64,000 bases of DNA from Cellulomonas palmilytica. Its GTDB lineage: Bacteria; Actinomycetota; Actinomycetes; Actinomycetales; Cellulomonadaceae. The notes under the pieces were generated by a model, which worked only from the letters and a program-made list of their open reading frames with translations, was not told where the DNA came from and searched no databases. This document shows, piece after piece, positions 1-8,354 of the stretch (within the stretch, counting starts at the first letter, position 1; every line of letters begins with the position of its first letter). Location of the stretch: assembly GCF_021590045.1 (NCBI RefSeq), contig NZ_CP062221.1, positions 2,604,001-2,668,000 of the forward strand, given 5' to 3'. The position numbers and the translations under genes were made by a program.

Positions 1-565
1 GCACGCCGACCGGCTTCTCGACGACGACGGGCACGCCGAACGCGATCACGATCCGGCGCCGCGGGCGCGGGATGTGGTTCACGCCCTCGCCCGTGCGCCG
101 CGTGCCGAGCACCGCGACGGGCACGACCGGGGCCTTGCCGTTGAGCGCGAGCCACGTGATGCCCGCGCGCGAGTCCGACGCGTCACCCCGCCCGCGCGAG
201 CCCTCGGGGAAGATCCCGACGACTCCCCCGCGCTTCAGCACGCCCAGCGCGGTGGACAGCGCGCGCCGGCCCCCGTCGCGGTCGACGGGGATCTGCCCGG
301 CGGCCCGCAGGACCCACCCGACCGGCCCGGAGAACATCTCCTCCTTGACCAGGATGTGCGTGCCGCGCGGTGCTGCCCCGGCGAGCAGCGGGCCGTCGAT
401 CACGCTCGTGTGGTTCGCGGCGAGCAGCACGGGTCCCTCGTGGGGCACGTGCTCGCGTCCGACGACGCGCGTGTCCCACACGACGTGCGCGAGGAACCAC
501 CCGAGCCACCGGGACCAGCGCGGGCCCCACGGCGAGGGCAGGTCGGGACCGGCCACGCGCGTCAC
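1..565 (-). CDS. plsC: 1-acyl-sn-glycerol-3-phosphate acyltransferase (PlsC family), C-terminal part outside the window
   Basis: This membrane-associated enzyme transfers an acyl chain to lysophosphatidic acid to make phosphatidic acid in phospholipid synthesis. The visible 188 codons contain the acyltransferase motif I NHTSVID (the H-x4-D pair) and motif III FPEGSRG, followed by PVVPVAVLGT, so the catalytic core is inside the window and only the C-terminal end is missing. The GTG start overlaps the cmk stop as GTGA, indicating translational coupling. A second GTG lies three codons downstream and could be used instead. It is the last visible gene of the long minus-strand operon; in actinobacteria the next gene is usually der, which cannot be seen here. 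Family assignment is firm; substrate preference is inferred. Confidence 0.88.
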   Translation of the reverse strand, partial: MTRVAGPDLPSPWGPRWSRWLGWFLAHVVWDTRVVGREHVPHEGPVLLAANHTSVIDGPLLAGAAPRGTHILVKEEMFSGPVGWVLRAAGQIPVDRDGGRRALSTALGVLKRGGVVGIFPEGSRGRGDASDSRAGITWLALNGKAPVVPVAVLGTRRTGEGVNHIPRPRRRIVIAFGVPVVVEKPVGV

Positions 566-1263
566 CGCCCCGTGACCTGCGCGACCACCGCGAGCACGGC
601 CTGCACGGTCTGCTCGAAGTCCAGGTCGGAGGAGTCGACGGTCACGACGCCGTCCGCGGCGACGTGGAACTGCACGACCGTGGAGTCGTCCGCGTCGCGG
701 CGCAGCACCTGGTCGCGCGTCGCCTCGACGGACGCGGCGTCGTCGGACCCGTGCACGTCGCGCGCGCGGCGCGCGAGCCGGGCCTCCTCGGACGCCGTGA
801 GCAGCACGCGCACGTCCGCGTCGGGCGCGACGACGGTGGTGATGTCGCGGCCCTCCGCGACGATCCCGCGACCTGCCGAGTACGACGAGGCGGCGGCCTG
901 CTCCGCGATCGCGGCACGCTGCCGGCGGCGCAGCTCGTCGCGCACCTCGAGGTTCGTCGCGACCGCGCTCACCGCGGCCGAGATCCGGGTCTCACGGATC
1001 GCCTCGCCCACGTCGGTCCCGCCGACGACGACGTGCGGCGCGTCCGGGTCGACGCCCTGGTCGAGCGGCAGGTCACGCACCGTCTGAGCGACCGCCGCCT
1101 GGTCGTCGAGCGCCACGCCCGTGTGCAGGCACCACCAGGTCGCGGCGCGGTACATCGCACCCGTGTCGAGGTACGCCAGGCCCAGGCGCCGCGCGACCTC
1201 GCGGGACACGCTCGACTTGCCCGACCCCGAGGGTCCGTCCACCGCGACGACGAGCGCGCTCAC
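562..1263 (-). CDS. cmk: Cytidylate kinase
   Basis: Cytidylate kinase phosphorylates CMP and dCMP with ATP in the cytoplasm. The 233-residue protein opens with the P-loop GPSGSGKSS, followed by DTGAMYRAATW (NMP-binding region) and GRDITTVVAPDADV, all typical of bacterial Cmk. The chosen start is GTG at 1263 because GGAGG sits six bases upstream; an ATG five codons earlier (1278) lies inside that Shine-Dalgarno stretch and is less likely. The start overlaps the end of tyrA and the stop overlaps plsC by four bases. Neighbours rluB-tyrA-cmk-plsC form a familiar actinobacterial order. Length agrees with the family. Confidence 0.95.
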   Translation of the reverse strand: MSALVVAVDGPSGSGKSSVSREVARRLGLAYLDTGAMYRAATWWCLHTGVALDDQAAVAQTVRDLPLDQGVDPDAPHVVVGGTDVGEAIRETRISAAVSAVATNLEVRDELRRRQRAAIAEQAAASSYSAGRGIVAEGRDITTVVAPDADVRVLLTASEEARLARRARDVHGSDDAASVEATRDQVLRRDADDSTVVQFHVAADGVVTVDSSDLDFEQTVQAVLAVVAQVTGR

Positions 1264-2369
1264 ACGACCAGCCTCCATCCACGTTCCGCCAGCTCCCACT
1301 CGAGCTTGGTCGCACTGCCCGGCAGCACCGAGATGACCGCCATGCCCACCTGTCGGCCCGCGGCGTGCTCGAGGCGCAGGTCCTCGAGGTTGACGCCGGT
1401 CTCGCCGACCTCGGTGAGCAGGCGCGCGAGCTCGCCGGGCGAGTCGGGCACGAGCACCGTGACCTCCTCGTAGGCCCGCTGCGCGCCGCCGTGCTTGCCG
1501 GGGATGCGCGCGACGCCCTCGTTGCCCGCCGCGATCGCGCGTGCGATCGTCACGAGCACACCCGCGCCCACCGTCTCGGGGCCCGTCGCGTCGTCGGCGT
1601 GCGCGAGCGCCGCGATCACCGCGTCCAGGTCGGTGCGCAGCGACTCGAGGACCGGCCGGACCGCCGCGGAGTTCGCCGCGAGGATCGAGGTCCACAGCTC
1701 GGGGTCGGACGCCGCGATGCGCGTGACGTCCCGCAAGCCCTGACCCGCCAGCCCGAGCGCGCTCTCGTCGACGTCCACGAGCCGCGCCGCGACCAGCGAC
1801 GAGACGACCTGGGGCACGTGCGACACGGCCGCGACCGCCGCGTCGTGCGCGTCGGCGTCCATCGTGACGGGCACGGCCCCCAGGTCCACGGCGAGCGCGC
1901 GCACCGCGAGCACCGCGTCGGGCGACGACTCCTCGGACTGCGCGATGACCCACGGCCGGCCCAGGAACAGGTCCGGCACGGCGGCCGACGGGCCCGAGCG
2001 CTCACGCCCGGCCATCGGGTGCGAGCCGACGTACCGGGCGAGCGGCGCACCGTGCTCCCGCAGCTCGGCGAGCACGTGCCCCTTGACCGACGCCACGTCG
2101 GTGACGACGGCGTGCGGGTACGCCTCGAGCTGACGGCGCACGACGCTCGCGGTGACGTCCGGCGGCGCCGCGACGACGACGAGCGCGGGCTCGTCGTCGT
2201 CCGGGCTCGCGGGACGGCCCGCGCCCACGTCACGCGCGAGCGCGACCGCGGTGCGGGACGGGTCCTCCAGGCGCACGTCCACGCCCTCCGCGCGCAGGCG
2301 CAGCCCCACGGACGCGCCGATCAGCCCGGCGCCGACGACGAGGACGGGGCCGCGGGTCGCGGCCGTCAC
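1260..2369 (-). CDS. tyrA: Prephenate dehydrogenase with C-terminal ACT domain
   Basis: TyrA oxidatively decarboxylates prephenate to 4-hydroxyphenylpyruvate in tyrosine synthesis. The 369-residue protein starts with the dinucleotide-binding motif VVGAGLIGASVGL, has the active-site signature SHPMAGRERSG around residue 125, and ends with an ACT domain (VLVPDSPGELARLLTEVGE, roughly residues 300-369) that in this family usually mediates feedback control by an aromatic amino acid. The GTG start overlaps the rluB stop (ATGTGA arrangement). No chorismate mutase domain is fused and none is seen nearby. Prephenate rather than arogenate specificity is inferred from the family and cannot be proved from sequence alone. 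Confidence 0.93.
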   Translation of the reverse strand: MTAATRGPVLVVGAGLIGASVGLRLRAEGVDVRLEDPSRTAVALARDVGAGRPASPDDDEPALVVVAAPPDVTASVVRRQLEAYPHAVVTDVASVKGHVLAELREHGAPLARYVGSHPMAGRERSGPSAAVPDLFLGRPWVIAQSEESSPDAVLAVRALAVDLGAVPVTMDADAHDAAVAAVSHVPQVVSSLVAARLVDVDESALGLAGQGLRDVTRIAASDPELWTSILAANSAAVRPVLESLRTDLDAVIAALAHADDATGPETVGAGVLVTIARAIAAGNEGVARIPGKHGGAQRAYEEVTVLVPDSPGELARLLTEVGETGVNLEDLRLEHAAGRQVGMAVISVLPGSATKLEWELAERGWRLVV

Positions 2370-3295
2370 ATCCCCGCCTGGGACATGAGCGACCCCAGCT
2401 CGACCTGCGAAAGCACGCGCGTGCGGCCCTGCTTGAGGTCGCCCAGGCGGATCGGCCCGATGCGCGTGCGGACGAGCTTGGTGACCGGGTGGCCGACCTC
2501 GTCGAGCATGCGCCGCACGATGCGGTTGCGACCCTCGTGGATCACGATCTCCACGAGCGACAGGTGCGGCAGGGCCTGGACGATCGTCACCTTGTCCGCC
2601 TTGGCGGGGCCGTCGTCGAGCTCGACTCCCCGCTGCAGGCGCGTGGCCGTCGCGGGCGTCACGCGGCCCTGGACCTCGGCCAGGTACGTCTTGGCGACGC
2701 CGTGCGACGGGTGCGACAGGTGGTTCGCGAGCTCGCCGTCGCTCGTGAGCAGCAGCAGGCCCTCGGTGTCGGCGTCGAGCCGCCCGACGTGGAACAGCCG
2801 CTCGGAGCGGTCGCGCACGAACTGCGCGACCGACGGGCGACCCTGCTCGTCGTGCATGGTCGACACGACGCCCTTGGGCTTGTTCAGCGCGATCGTGACG
2901 TGCGACGTGTCGAGCTGGACGCGCAGGCCGTCGACGAGGACGACCGCGTTCTTCGGGTCGACACGCACCCCGAGCTCGAGCACGACCTGCCCGTCCACCT
3001 CGACGCGACCCGAGGTGATGAGCGTCTCGCACGCGCGCCGCGAGCCGAGGCCCGCCGCCGCGAGGAGCTTCTGCAGGCGCACGCCGTCGGGGTCGTGCAC
3101 GTCGATCGTGACCGGCGCGGGCGCGCGACGAGCAGGCTGCGGGCGGCCCGTGCGGGTCGACGCCGGCTTCCCGCGCGACGCACCGCCGGCGGCCTGCCCG
3201 CGGTGCGGCTTCTTGCCGCCGCCCGAGGCACCGCCACGCGAGGCGCCCGGTCGTCCGGGTCGTCCGCCGTCCGAGCGCCGAGGCTGGGGGGTCAT
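2366..3295 (-). CDS. rluB: 23S rRNA pseudouridine synthase, RluB/RsuA family
   Basis: This enzyme converts a uridine of 23S rRNA to pseudouridine. The 309-residue protein has a basic, Gly/Arg/Lys-rich N-terminal tail of about 65 residues, then an S4 RNA-binding domain (VRLQKLLAAAGLGSRRACE), and a catalytic domain with GRLDADTEGLLLLTSDG, whose Asp is the catalytic residue, and HEGRNRIVRRM. The ATG start overlaps the scpB stop (ATGA) and has GGAGGA seven bases upstream. The rluB gene next to scpAB is a conserved arrangement in Gram-positive bacteria. The exact modified position is inferred from family placement; the long basic tail is typical of high-GC actinobacteria. Confidence 0.93.
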   Translation of the reverse strand: MTPQPRRSDGGRPGRPGASRGGASGGGKKPHRGQAAGGASRGKPASTRTGRPQPARRAPAPVTIDVHDPDGVRLQKLLAAAGLGSRRACETLITSGRVEVDGQVVLELGVRVDPKNAVVLVDGLRVQLDTSHVTIALNKPKGVVSTMHDEQGRPSVAQFVRDRSERLFHVGRLDADTEGLLLLTSDGELANHLSHPSHGVAKTYLAEVQGRVTPATATRLQRGVELDDGPAKADKVTIVQALPHLSLVEIVIHEGRNRIVRRMLDEVGHPVTKLVRTRIGPIRLGDLKQGRTRVLSQVELGSLMSQAGM

Positions 3296-3939
3296 GCGGG
3301 TCCTCCGATCGTGGCGCCGGTGTCGTCGACGCCCTCGAGGGCGTCGATCTCCGGCAGGTAAGGCGCGAGCGGGGGCAGCTCGTCCAGGCTGGACAGGCCC
3401 ATCCGCTCCAAGAAGTATCCCGTGGTCCCGTACAGGAGCGCACCGCTCGTCGGCTCCGTGCCCACCTCGACGACGAGCCCGCGTGCCGTGAGCGTGCGCA
3501 TCACGCCGTCCACGTTCACGCCTCGCACGGCCGAGACCTGCCCGCGGGTGACCGGTTGACGGTACGCCACGACCGCGAGCGTCTCGAGCGCCGCCTGCGT
3601 GAGCCGCGCCGTCTGGCCGTCGAGCACGAACCGTCCGACGACGTCCGCGTACGCCGGTGCGGAGTAGATGCGCCAGCCCTCCCCCGCGTGACGCAGCTCG
3701 AACCCGCGCGCGCGGCCGCCGTGCTCGCCGCGGTACTCCGCCGCGAGCTCGGCGAGCAGCTCCTCGACGCGGCCGGTCGGCAGCGCGAGCACGCTCGCGA
3801 GCCGGACGGTCGCGATCGGCTCGTCGGCGACCATGAGGACCGCCTCGAGCGCGGCCAGGGCGCCGCCCGGGAGGGCGTCGACGTCGACCTGCGGGGTCTC
3901 GGGCGTCACGGCGCCCGTCTCGTCGTCCTGCACGCTCAT
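3292..3939 (-). CDS. scpB: Segregation and condensation protein B
   Basis: ScpB is the winged-helix kite subunit that, with ScpA, joins SMC heads in the bacterial condensin complex needed for chromosome compaction and segregation. The 215-residue protein shows the family segments LEAVLMVADEPI near the start, LTQAALETLAVVAYRQPVTR and VNVDGVMRTL in the second winged helix, and LLYGTTGYFLERMGL, ending with LPPLAPYLPE. The ATG start overlaps the scpA stop by four bases, so equimolar translation is likely. The smc gene itself is not in this window. Confidence 0.95.
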   Translation of the reverse strand: MSVQDDETGAVTPETPQVDVDALPGGALAALEAVLMVADEPIATVRLASVLALPTGRVEELLAELAAEYRGEHGGRARGFELRHAGEGWRIYSAPAYADVVGRFVLDGQTARLTQAALETLAVVAYRQPVTRGQVSAVRGVNVDGVMRTLTARGLVVEVGTEPTSGALLYGTTGYFLERMGLSSLDELPPLAPYLPEIDALEGVDDTGATIGGPA

Positions 3940-4931
3940 GCGTCCTCCCCGTCGTGCGTGTCGTGCGCGGTGCTGGCCGTGACGGCGCCCGTCGAGCCGG
4001 CAGATGTGTCGTCCGTCGGCGCGTCGCTCGACGGCGGCGGCGCGGCGTCGTCCTGGTCGAAGTCGTCGGACACCGTGACCTCGCCCTCGGCCGCGCCCGT
4101 CCACCGCACGGTGAGCTCGCCGAGCGGGCTGACCTGGTCGAAGCCCACGGCACCCTCGCGGAACAGCTCGAGCAGCGCGAGGAAGCGCGTGACCACGACG
4201 ATCGTCGACCCCGCGTCCGCGACGAGCGCGCGGAACGACGCGGAGCCGTGGTGCCGCAGGCGGTCGACGAGCACCGCGGCCTGCTCGCGCACCGAGACCG
4301 GGGGCGCGTGCAGGTGACTGATGTCGACCCCCGGCGGCGGCGCCTTGGGCGTCAGGGCCTTCGCGGCGAGGGCTGCGAGCTGGTCCGGGCCGACCTGCCA
4401 CACGAGCTCCGGCAGCAGCGCGGCCAGGTGCGGCTCGAGCGCGACCGTGCGCGGGAAGCGCCGGCCCTCCGTGGCCCACCGGTGCGCGAGGTCCGCGGCC
4501 ACCTGCTTGTACGCGCGGTACTGCAGCAGCCGCGCGAACAGCAGGTCGCGCGCCTCGAGCAGCTCGAGGTCCTCGGCGTCCTCCACGTCCGCCGAAGGCA
4601 GCAGCCGCGCCGCCTTGAGGTCGAGCAACGTCGCGGCGACCACGAGGAACTCCGAGGCGCGGTTGAGGTCCCATGCCGCCTCGGCCGCGCGGATGTACGC
4701 GATGAACTCGTCCGTCACGCGCGCGAGCGCGACCTCGGTGATGTCGAGCTTGTGCTTCGCGATCAGCCCCAGCAGCAGGTCGAACGGGCCGCTGAAGTTG
4801 TCGAGGTGCACCTCGAAGCCCGCGGTGCCGGCGGGAGAGCCGTCCGCCGGGGTGCCGGTCGCCTGCGCGGGCTCCTCGGCCGTGCGGGTGTCGCCGTCGC
4901 CGCCGGGCGCGGCCTCAGGCCGCGTCGCCAC
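3936..4931 (-). CDS. scpA: Segregation and condensation protein A
   Basis: ScpA is the kleisin that bridges SMC heads and binds ScpB. The 331-residue protein has a low-complexity N-terminal 35 residues, then the hallmark FEVHLDNFSGPFDLLLGLIAKHKLDITEVALARVTDEF, the N-terminal kleisin helix, a charged middle, and a C-terminal winged-helix region near VTRFLALLELFREG. The GTG start at 4931 lies 17 bases inside the end of parA. The last 40 residues are Asp/Thr/Ala-rich and poorly conserved. Together with parA and xerD just upstream, this cluster groups late chromosome-segregation functions in one transcript. Confidence 0.95.
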   Translation of the reverse strand: MATRPEAAPGGDGDTRTAEEPAQATGTPADGSPAGTAGFEVHLDNFSGPFDLLLGLIAKHKLDITEVALARVTDEFIAYIRAAEAAWDLNRASEFLVVAATLLDLKAARLLPSADVEDAEDLELLEARDLLFARLLQYRAYKQVAADLAHRWATEGRRFPRTVALEPHLAALLPELVWQVGPDQLAALAAKALTPKAPPPGVDISHLHAPPVSVREQAAVLVDRLRHHGSASFRALVADAGSTIVVVTRFLALLELFREGAVGFDQVSPLGELTVRWTGAAEGEVTVSDDFDQDDAAPPPSSDAPTDDTSAGSTGAVTASTAHDTHDGEDA

Positions 4932-5781
4932 GGGCGACGAGCTCGCGCGCGAGCTGGCGGTAGGCCGCGGCGCCCGAGTGCGTGGGTGCGTACGTCGTGA
5001 TCGGCTCGGCAGCCACGGTCGCGTCGGGGAACTTCACGGTGCGCCCGATCACGGTCTGCAGCAGCGTGTCGCCGAACGCCTCGTGGACGCGCGCGACGAC
5101 CTCGCGCGCGTGCAGCGTGCGCGAGTCGTACATCGTGGCGAGGATGCCGTCGACCTCGAGGCGCGGGTTGAGCCGGTCGCGCACCTTCTCGATCGTCTCG
5201 ATGAGCAGCGCGACACCGCGCAGCGCGAAGAACTCGCACTCCAGCGGGATGAGCACGCCGTGCGCGGCCGTCAGGGCGTTCACGGTGAGCAGGCCGAGCG
5301 ACGGCTGGCAGTCGATGAGGACGACGTCGTAGTCGTCGAGGACCGGGCGCAGCGCGCGCGAGAGCACCGACTCACGGGCCACCTCGCCGACGAGCTGGAC
5401 CTCGGCGGCGGACAGGTCGATGTTCGCGGGCAGCAGGTCGAGCCCGGGGGTGGCGGTCTGGCGCAGGACGTCGGCGACCTGCGCGTCGCGCTCCATGAGC
5501 AGGTTGTAGACCGTGAGGTCGAGCTCGTGCGGGCTGATGCCGAGGCCGACGGACGCGGCACCCTGCGGGTCGAAGTCGACGATGAGCACGCGGCGGCCGT
5601 ACTCGGCGAGCGCGGCGGCCAGGTTGATGGTGGTCGTCGTCTTGCCGACGCCGCCCTTCTGGTTGCACATCGCGATCACGCGCGCAGGCCCGTGCGAGGC
5701 GAGCGGCGCCGGCTCCGGGAAGTGCGGGAGCGGACGCCCGACGGCGTCGACCTGGTCCTGCGTCGTCTCGCTGGTCACCAC
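4915..5781 (-). CDS. parA: ParA-family ATPase (Soj/MinD-like) linked to scpAB
   Basis: This P-loop ATPase has the deviant Walker A motif NQKGGVGKTTTTINLA, Walker A' VLIVDFDPQGAASVGLG and Walker B VVLIDCQPSLGLLTVNAL, so it should dimerise on ATP and bind DNA non-specifically. It is 288 residues from GTG 5781; a TTG three codons earlier gives a slightly longer reading, but the purine run GGTAGG is correctly spaced only for the GTG. No parB or parS-like site is seen nearby, so it is probably not the main origin-segregation ParA. The xerD-parA-scpA-scpB linkage is common in actinobacteria, and its role is usually described only as chromosome partitioning. Confidence 0.9.
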   Translation of the reverse strand: MVTSETTQDQVDAVGRPLPHFPEPAPLASHGPARVIAMCNQKGGVGKTTTTINLAAALAEYGRRVLIVDFDPQGAASVGLGISPHELDLTVYNLLMERDAQVADVLRQTATPGLDLLPANIDLSAAEVQLVGEVARESVLSRALRPVLDDYDVVLIDCQPSLGLLTVNALTAAHGVLIPLECEFFALRGVALLIETIEKVRDRLNPRLEVDGILATMYDSRTLHAREVVARVHEAFGDTLLQTVIGRTVKFPDATVAAEPITTYAPTHSGAAAYRQLARELVARGDAA

Positions 5782-5850
5782 GACGGACAACCTACCGGAG
5801 CATGCGCCCCTGGTGCGGGTACCGCGCCAGGTCCGTGGACGACCGCGCGC

Positions 5851-6825
5851 TCACCGCGCCCGCGGGTGGCTGAGCTGGTACACCTCGCGCAGCGTGTCGG
5901 GCGTCACCAGCGTGTAGATCTGCGTGGTGGTGACCGACGCGTGCCCCAGCAGCTCCTGCACGACGCGCACGTCGGCGCCACCCTGCAGCAGGTGCGTCGC
6001 GAACGAGTGTCGCAGCGTGTGCGGGGACAGGTGCGCCGCAGCGGCATCCGGGTCGCCGTCCTTCCCGACGAGCCCCGCACGCTCGGCCGCGGTGCGCAGC
6101 GCCGCCCACGCGGACTGGCGCGACAGTCGCGCGCCGCGCGTGTTGAGGAAGACCGCCGGCGTGCCCCGGCCGTGCGCGGCGAGCGCGGGCCGTCCCCGCA
6201 CCAGGTAGGCCTCGACCGCCTCGAGCGCGAACGAGCCGAGCGGGACGACGCGCTCCTTGGAGCCCTTGCCGAACAGGCGCACCGCCGCGCGCCCGGGGGT
6301 GGCGTCGACGTCGTCGACGTCCAGGCCCACGGCCTCGGAGATCCGGGCTCCGGTCGCGTAGAGCAGCTCGAGCAGGGCACGGTCCCGCAGCGCGGTCGGT
6401 CCGTCGCCGAGCCCCGCGGCGTCGATGAGGCGCCCGACCTCCTCGACCGTGATGGCCTTGGGCAGCCGCCGCGGCTGCGCGGGCGGGCGCACCGCGCGGG
6501 CCGCGTCGCTCGTCGTGACCCCGTCCCGCACCCAGAACCGGTGCCAGCCGCGCACCGCGACCACGGCGCGCGCCGACGACGACGCGGACAGCACGCTGCC
6601 CCCGTCCGCGCCCGTGCGCACCGCCACCAGGAAGTCCTCGACGTCCTGCTCGACGACGTCGTCGGGCGAGCGACGCCCCCGCGACTCGAGGTACGCGACG
6701 TACCGGCCGAGGTCGCGGCGGTACGCCGCGGTGGTGTTGCGCGACAGGCCGCGCTCCACGGTCAGGTGCGCGAGGTAGTCCTCGAGCGCACGCGCGAGCG
6801 GCGAGCGCGAGACGTCGTCCGCCAC
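5851..6825 (-). CDS. xerD: Site-specific tyrosine recombinase XerD
   Basis: XerD acts with XerC at dif to resolve chromosome dimers before division. The 324-residue protein has an N-terminal SAM-like core-binding domain ([26 protein letters not shown]) and a catalytic domain carrying the tyrosine-recombinase residues: Arg in TGARISEAV, Lys in [23 protein letters not shown] (His and Arg), [12 protein letters not shown] (His and nucleophilic Tyr). GTG start at 6825. It sits 13 bases after ctaB and about 70 bases before parA, so it is probably on the same transcript. I see no integrase-type cargo or attachment site next to it, which argues for housekeeping XerD rather than a phage integrase. Confidence 0.95.
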   Translation of the reverse strand: MADDVSRSPLARALEDYLAHLTVERGLSRNTTAAYRRDLGRYVAYLESRGRRSPDDVVEQDVEDFLVAVRTGADGGSVLSASSSARAVVAVRGWHRFWVRDGVTTSDAARAVRPPAQPRRLPKAITVEEVGRLIDAAGLGDGPTALRDRALLELLYATGARISEAVGLDVDDVDATPGRAAVRLFGKGSKERVVPLGSFALEAVEAYLVRGRPALAAHGRGTPAVFLNTRGARLSRQSAWAALRTAAERAGLVGKDGDPDAAAAHLSPHTLRHSFATHLLQGGADVRVVQELLGHASVTTTQIYTLVTPDTLREVYQLSHPRAR

Positions 6826-6838
6826 CGCGCGCCCGACG

Positions 6839-7975
6839 TCACAGGGGCAGGAACACGTCGACCGACACGGCGACCGACAGGAGCGTGAGGTAGGTGATCG
6901 ACGCGTGGAACACGCTCATCGCGCGCAGCTTGCCGCGCGCCGGGTCCTCCGCGCGCCGCAGCAGGCGGATGCACGAGACCAGGAACCACGCGCCGAGCGC
7001 GGTCGCGACGAGCGCGTACACCCACGTCATGCCCGCGGCGGGCACCAGGAGCAGCGAGCACGCGATCATCGCGAGCGTGTAGCCGATCATCTCGCGCGCG
7101 ACCTTGGTGTCCTTCGCGACGACCGGGAGCATCGGCACGCCCGCGGCCGCGTAGTCCTTGCGGAACTTCATCGACAGCGGCCAGTAGTGCGGCGGGGTCC
7201 AGAAGAAGATGACGCCGAACAGCAGCACCGCGGGCCAGCCCACGCCGCCCGTCACCGCCGACCAGCCGATGAGGACCGGCATGCAGCCGGCCGCGCCGCC
7301 CCACACGATGTTCTGCGGCGTGCGGCGCTTGAGGATCATCGTGTAGCCCACGACGTAGATGAGGATCGCGCCGGCGGTCAGCATCGAGGACACCGGGTTC
7401 GCCAGGAACCACAGCCACACGAGGCTCACGACGCCGAGCACCAGCCCGAACGTCAGCGCCGCGCGGGGGCTGATCTCACCCGTCGCCGTGGGCCGGCGGC
7501 GCGTGCGGTTCATGACCTTGTCGATGTCGCGGTCGATGTAGCAGTTCAGGACGTTCGCCGAGCCGGCCGCGGCGGCACCGCCGACGAGCGTGGCGACGAC
7601 GAGCCCCAGGCTCGGCCAGCCGCCCTGCGCGAGGATCATCGTCGGGATCGTCGTGACGAGCAGCAGCTCGATGACGCGCGGCTTGGTCAGCGTCACGTAC
7701 GGCCCGACGACCGCGCCCACGCGGTGCAGCACGCCGCCGCGGAACTCCCCCGCCGTCGTGCCCTCGGCCGCACCGTCGGCCGCACCATCGGACGTGCGAG
7801 CCGTCGCTCCGTGCGTCGTCGAACCGTGCGTCGAGCCGTGCACGCGCCGCGCGCCGGTCGGGGACGCGGCGTCGACCGACCGGTCGTCGACGGACGAGGG
7901 GCTCGTGAGGCGCACGCGGGACGGTTCCGTTCGTTTCGTGCCGACCGGGCGGCGCGGCCCGTCGTCGGGACTCAC
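6839..7975 (-). CDS. ctaB: Protoheme IX farnesyltransferase (heme O synthase)
   Basis: CtaB, a UbiA-type prenyltransferase in the membrane, adds a farnesyl group to heme B to make heme O for cytochrome oxidase. The protein has about nine hydrophobic segments, the first Asp-rich motif [15 protein letters not shown], and the conserved loop [23 protein letters not shown]. The C-terminal 300 residues are certain. The N-terminal ~80 residues are Ser/Thr/Gly-rich and not conserved. I chose GTG 7975 (378 residues) because a TAGCAT -10 lies about 36 bases upstream; GTGs further in remain possible. It is divergent from tkt and reads into xerD. Confidence 0.9.
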   Translation of the reverse strand: MSPDDGPRRPVGTKRTEPSRVRLTSPSSVDDRSVDAASPTGARRVHGSTHGSTTHGATARTSDGAADGAAEGTTAGEFRGGVLHRVGAVVGPYVTLTKPRVIELLLVTTIPTMILAQGGWPSLGLVVATLVGGAAAAGSANVLNCYIDRDIDKVMNRTRRRPTATGEISPRAALTFGLVLGVVSLVWLWFLANPVSSMLTAGAILIYVVGYTMILKRRTPQNIVWGGAAGCMPVLIGWSAVTGGVGWPAVLLFGVIFFWTPPHYWPLSMKFRKDYAAAGVPMLPVVAKDTKVAREMIGYTLAMIACSLLLVPAAGMTWVYALVATALGAWFLVSCIRLLRRAEDPARGKLRAMSVFHASITYLTLLSVAVSVDVFLPL

Positions 7976-8010
7976 GCGCGCGTCGCTCGGGGATCTGACG
8001 TCGCCTCGCC

Positions 8011-8016
8011 ATGCTA
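8011..8016 (-). promoter_or_regulatory. Candidate -10 element (TAGCAT) for ctaB
   Basis: TAGCAT on the minus strand fits the actinobacterial TANNNT -10 consensus and would start transcription about 30 bases before the GTG chosen for ctaB. No convincing TTGACA-like -35 is visible. Confidence 0.45.
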
Positions 8017-8154
8017 CGCCCCGGTGCAGGACGAAAGCCCCTCGGACGGGGGGCGCGCGTCGTGTGAGATGGGTCGCTCGCCGCACAGCCACTCCCACGG
8101 GGCTGTGAGAGTGGCCGGAGACTGGTCACGGGTACGGCCCTCGTGCGCGTGCGC

Positions 8155-8164
8155 TATAGGCTCG
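8155..8164 (+). promoter_or_regulatory. Candidate extended -10 (TATAGGCTCG) upstream of tkt
   Basis: The TAGGCT hexamer inside TATAGGCTCG fits the TANNNT consensus and lies about 190 bases before tkt. The identical ten bases occur on the minus strand upstream of gap (19964 to 19955). No clear -35 is seen. From here to 8354 the leader contains no ORF with a convincing start and ribosome-binding site. Confidence 0.45.
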
Positions 8165-8354
8165 AGCGGCGAGCCGGAGTCCGTCCGGATGCCCGTCACG
8201 TCCCGACCCGTCCCCCGGACGGTGCGAGGACGAGAGCGGCGCCGGGCCAGCCACGGACGAGGACGCGTCCCGGGACCTGCCCGGGCGCGCGCGGCCAGCA
8301 AGCACGCAAGTCGGAGAACGTCACCCGGCTCCCCCCGGGTGGGAATGAGGTGCG
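8165..8354 (+). other. Long untranslated leader of tkt with a hairpin next to the ribosome-binding site
   Basis: About 190 bases separate the candidate -10 from the tkt start. Near its end a seven-pair inverted repeat (CACCCGG at 8322-8328 with CCGGGTG at 8335-8341) lies immediately before the Shine-Dalgarno-like TGAGGTG. Several further CCCGGG-type self-complementary stretches occur at 8270-8290. I recognise no known riboswitch class here. The structure could simply reflect high GC content. Confidence 0.35.

Noticed and set aside
1365..3491. Plus-strand open frame of about 708 codons opposite tyrA and rluB
   Set aside because: It is the antisense of two genes with clear motifs, and its composition is Arg/Gly/Val-rich nonsense typical of high-GC antisense frames. 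The same applies to long antisense frames at 4321-6888, 16622-19903, 36269-39208, 39363-41687 and 46022-49411.
4915..5781. Main chromosomal parABS locus
   Set aside because: No parB gene and no parS-like palindrome were seen near this ParA-family ATPase. It belongs to the xerD-parA-scpAB arrangement.
5851..6825. Phage or integrative-element integrase
   Set aside because: The tyrosine recombinase sits in a conserved ctaB-xerD-parA-scpAB order with no att repeats, tRNA or phage genes beside it, so it is housekeeping XerD.
8165..8354. Riboswitch (thiamine or other) in the tkt leader
   Set aside because: No THI-box CTGAGA core or other recognisable conserved motif was found. Only GC-rich hairpins are present.
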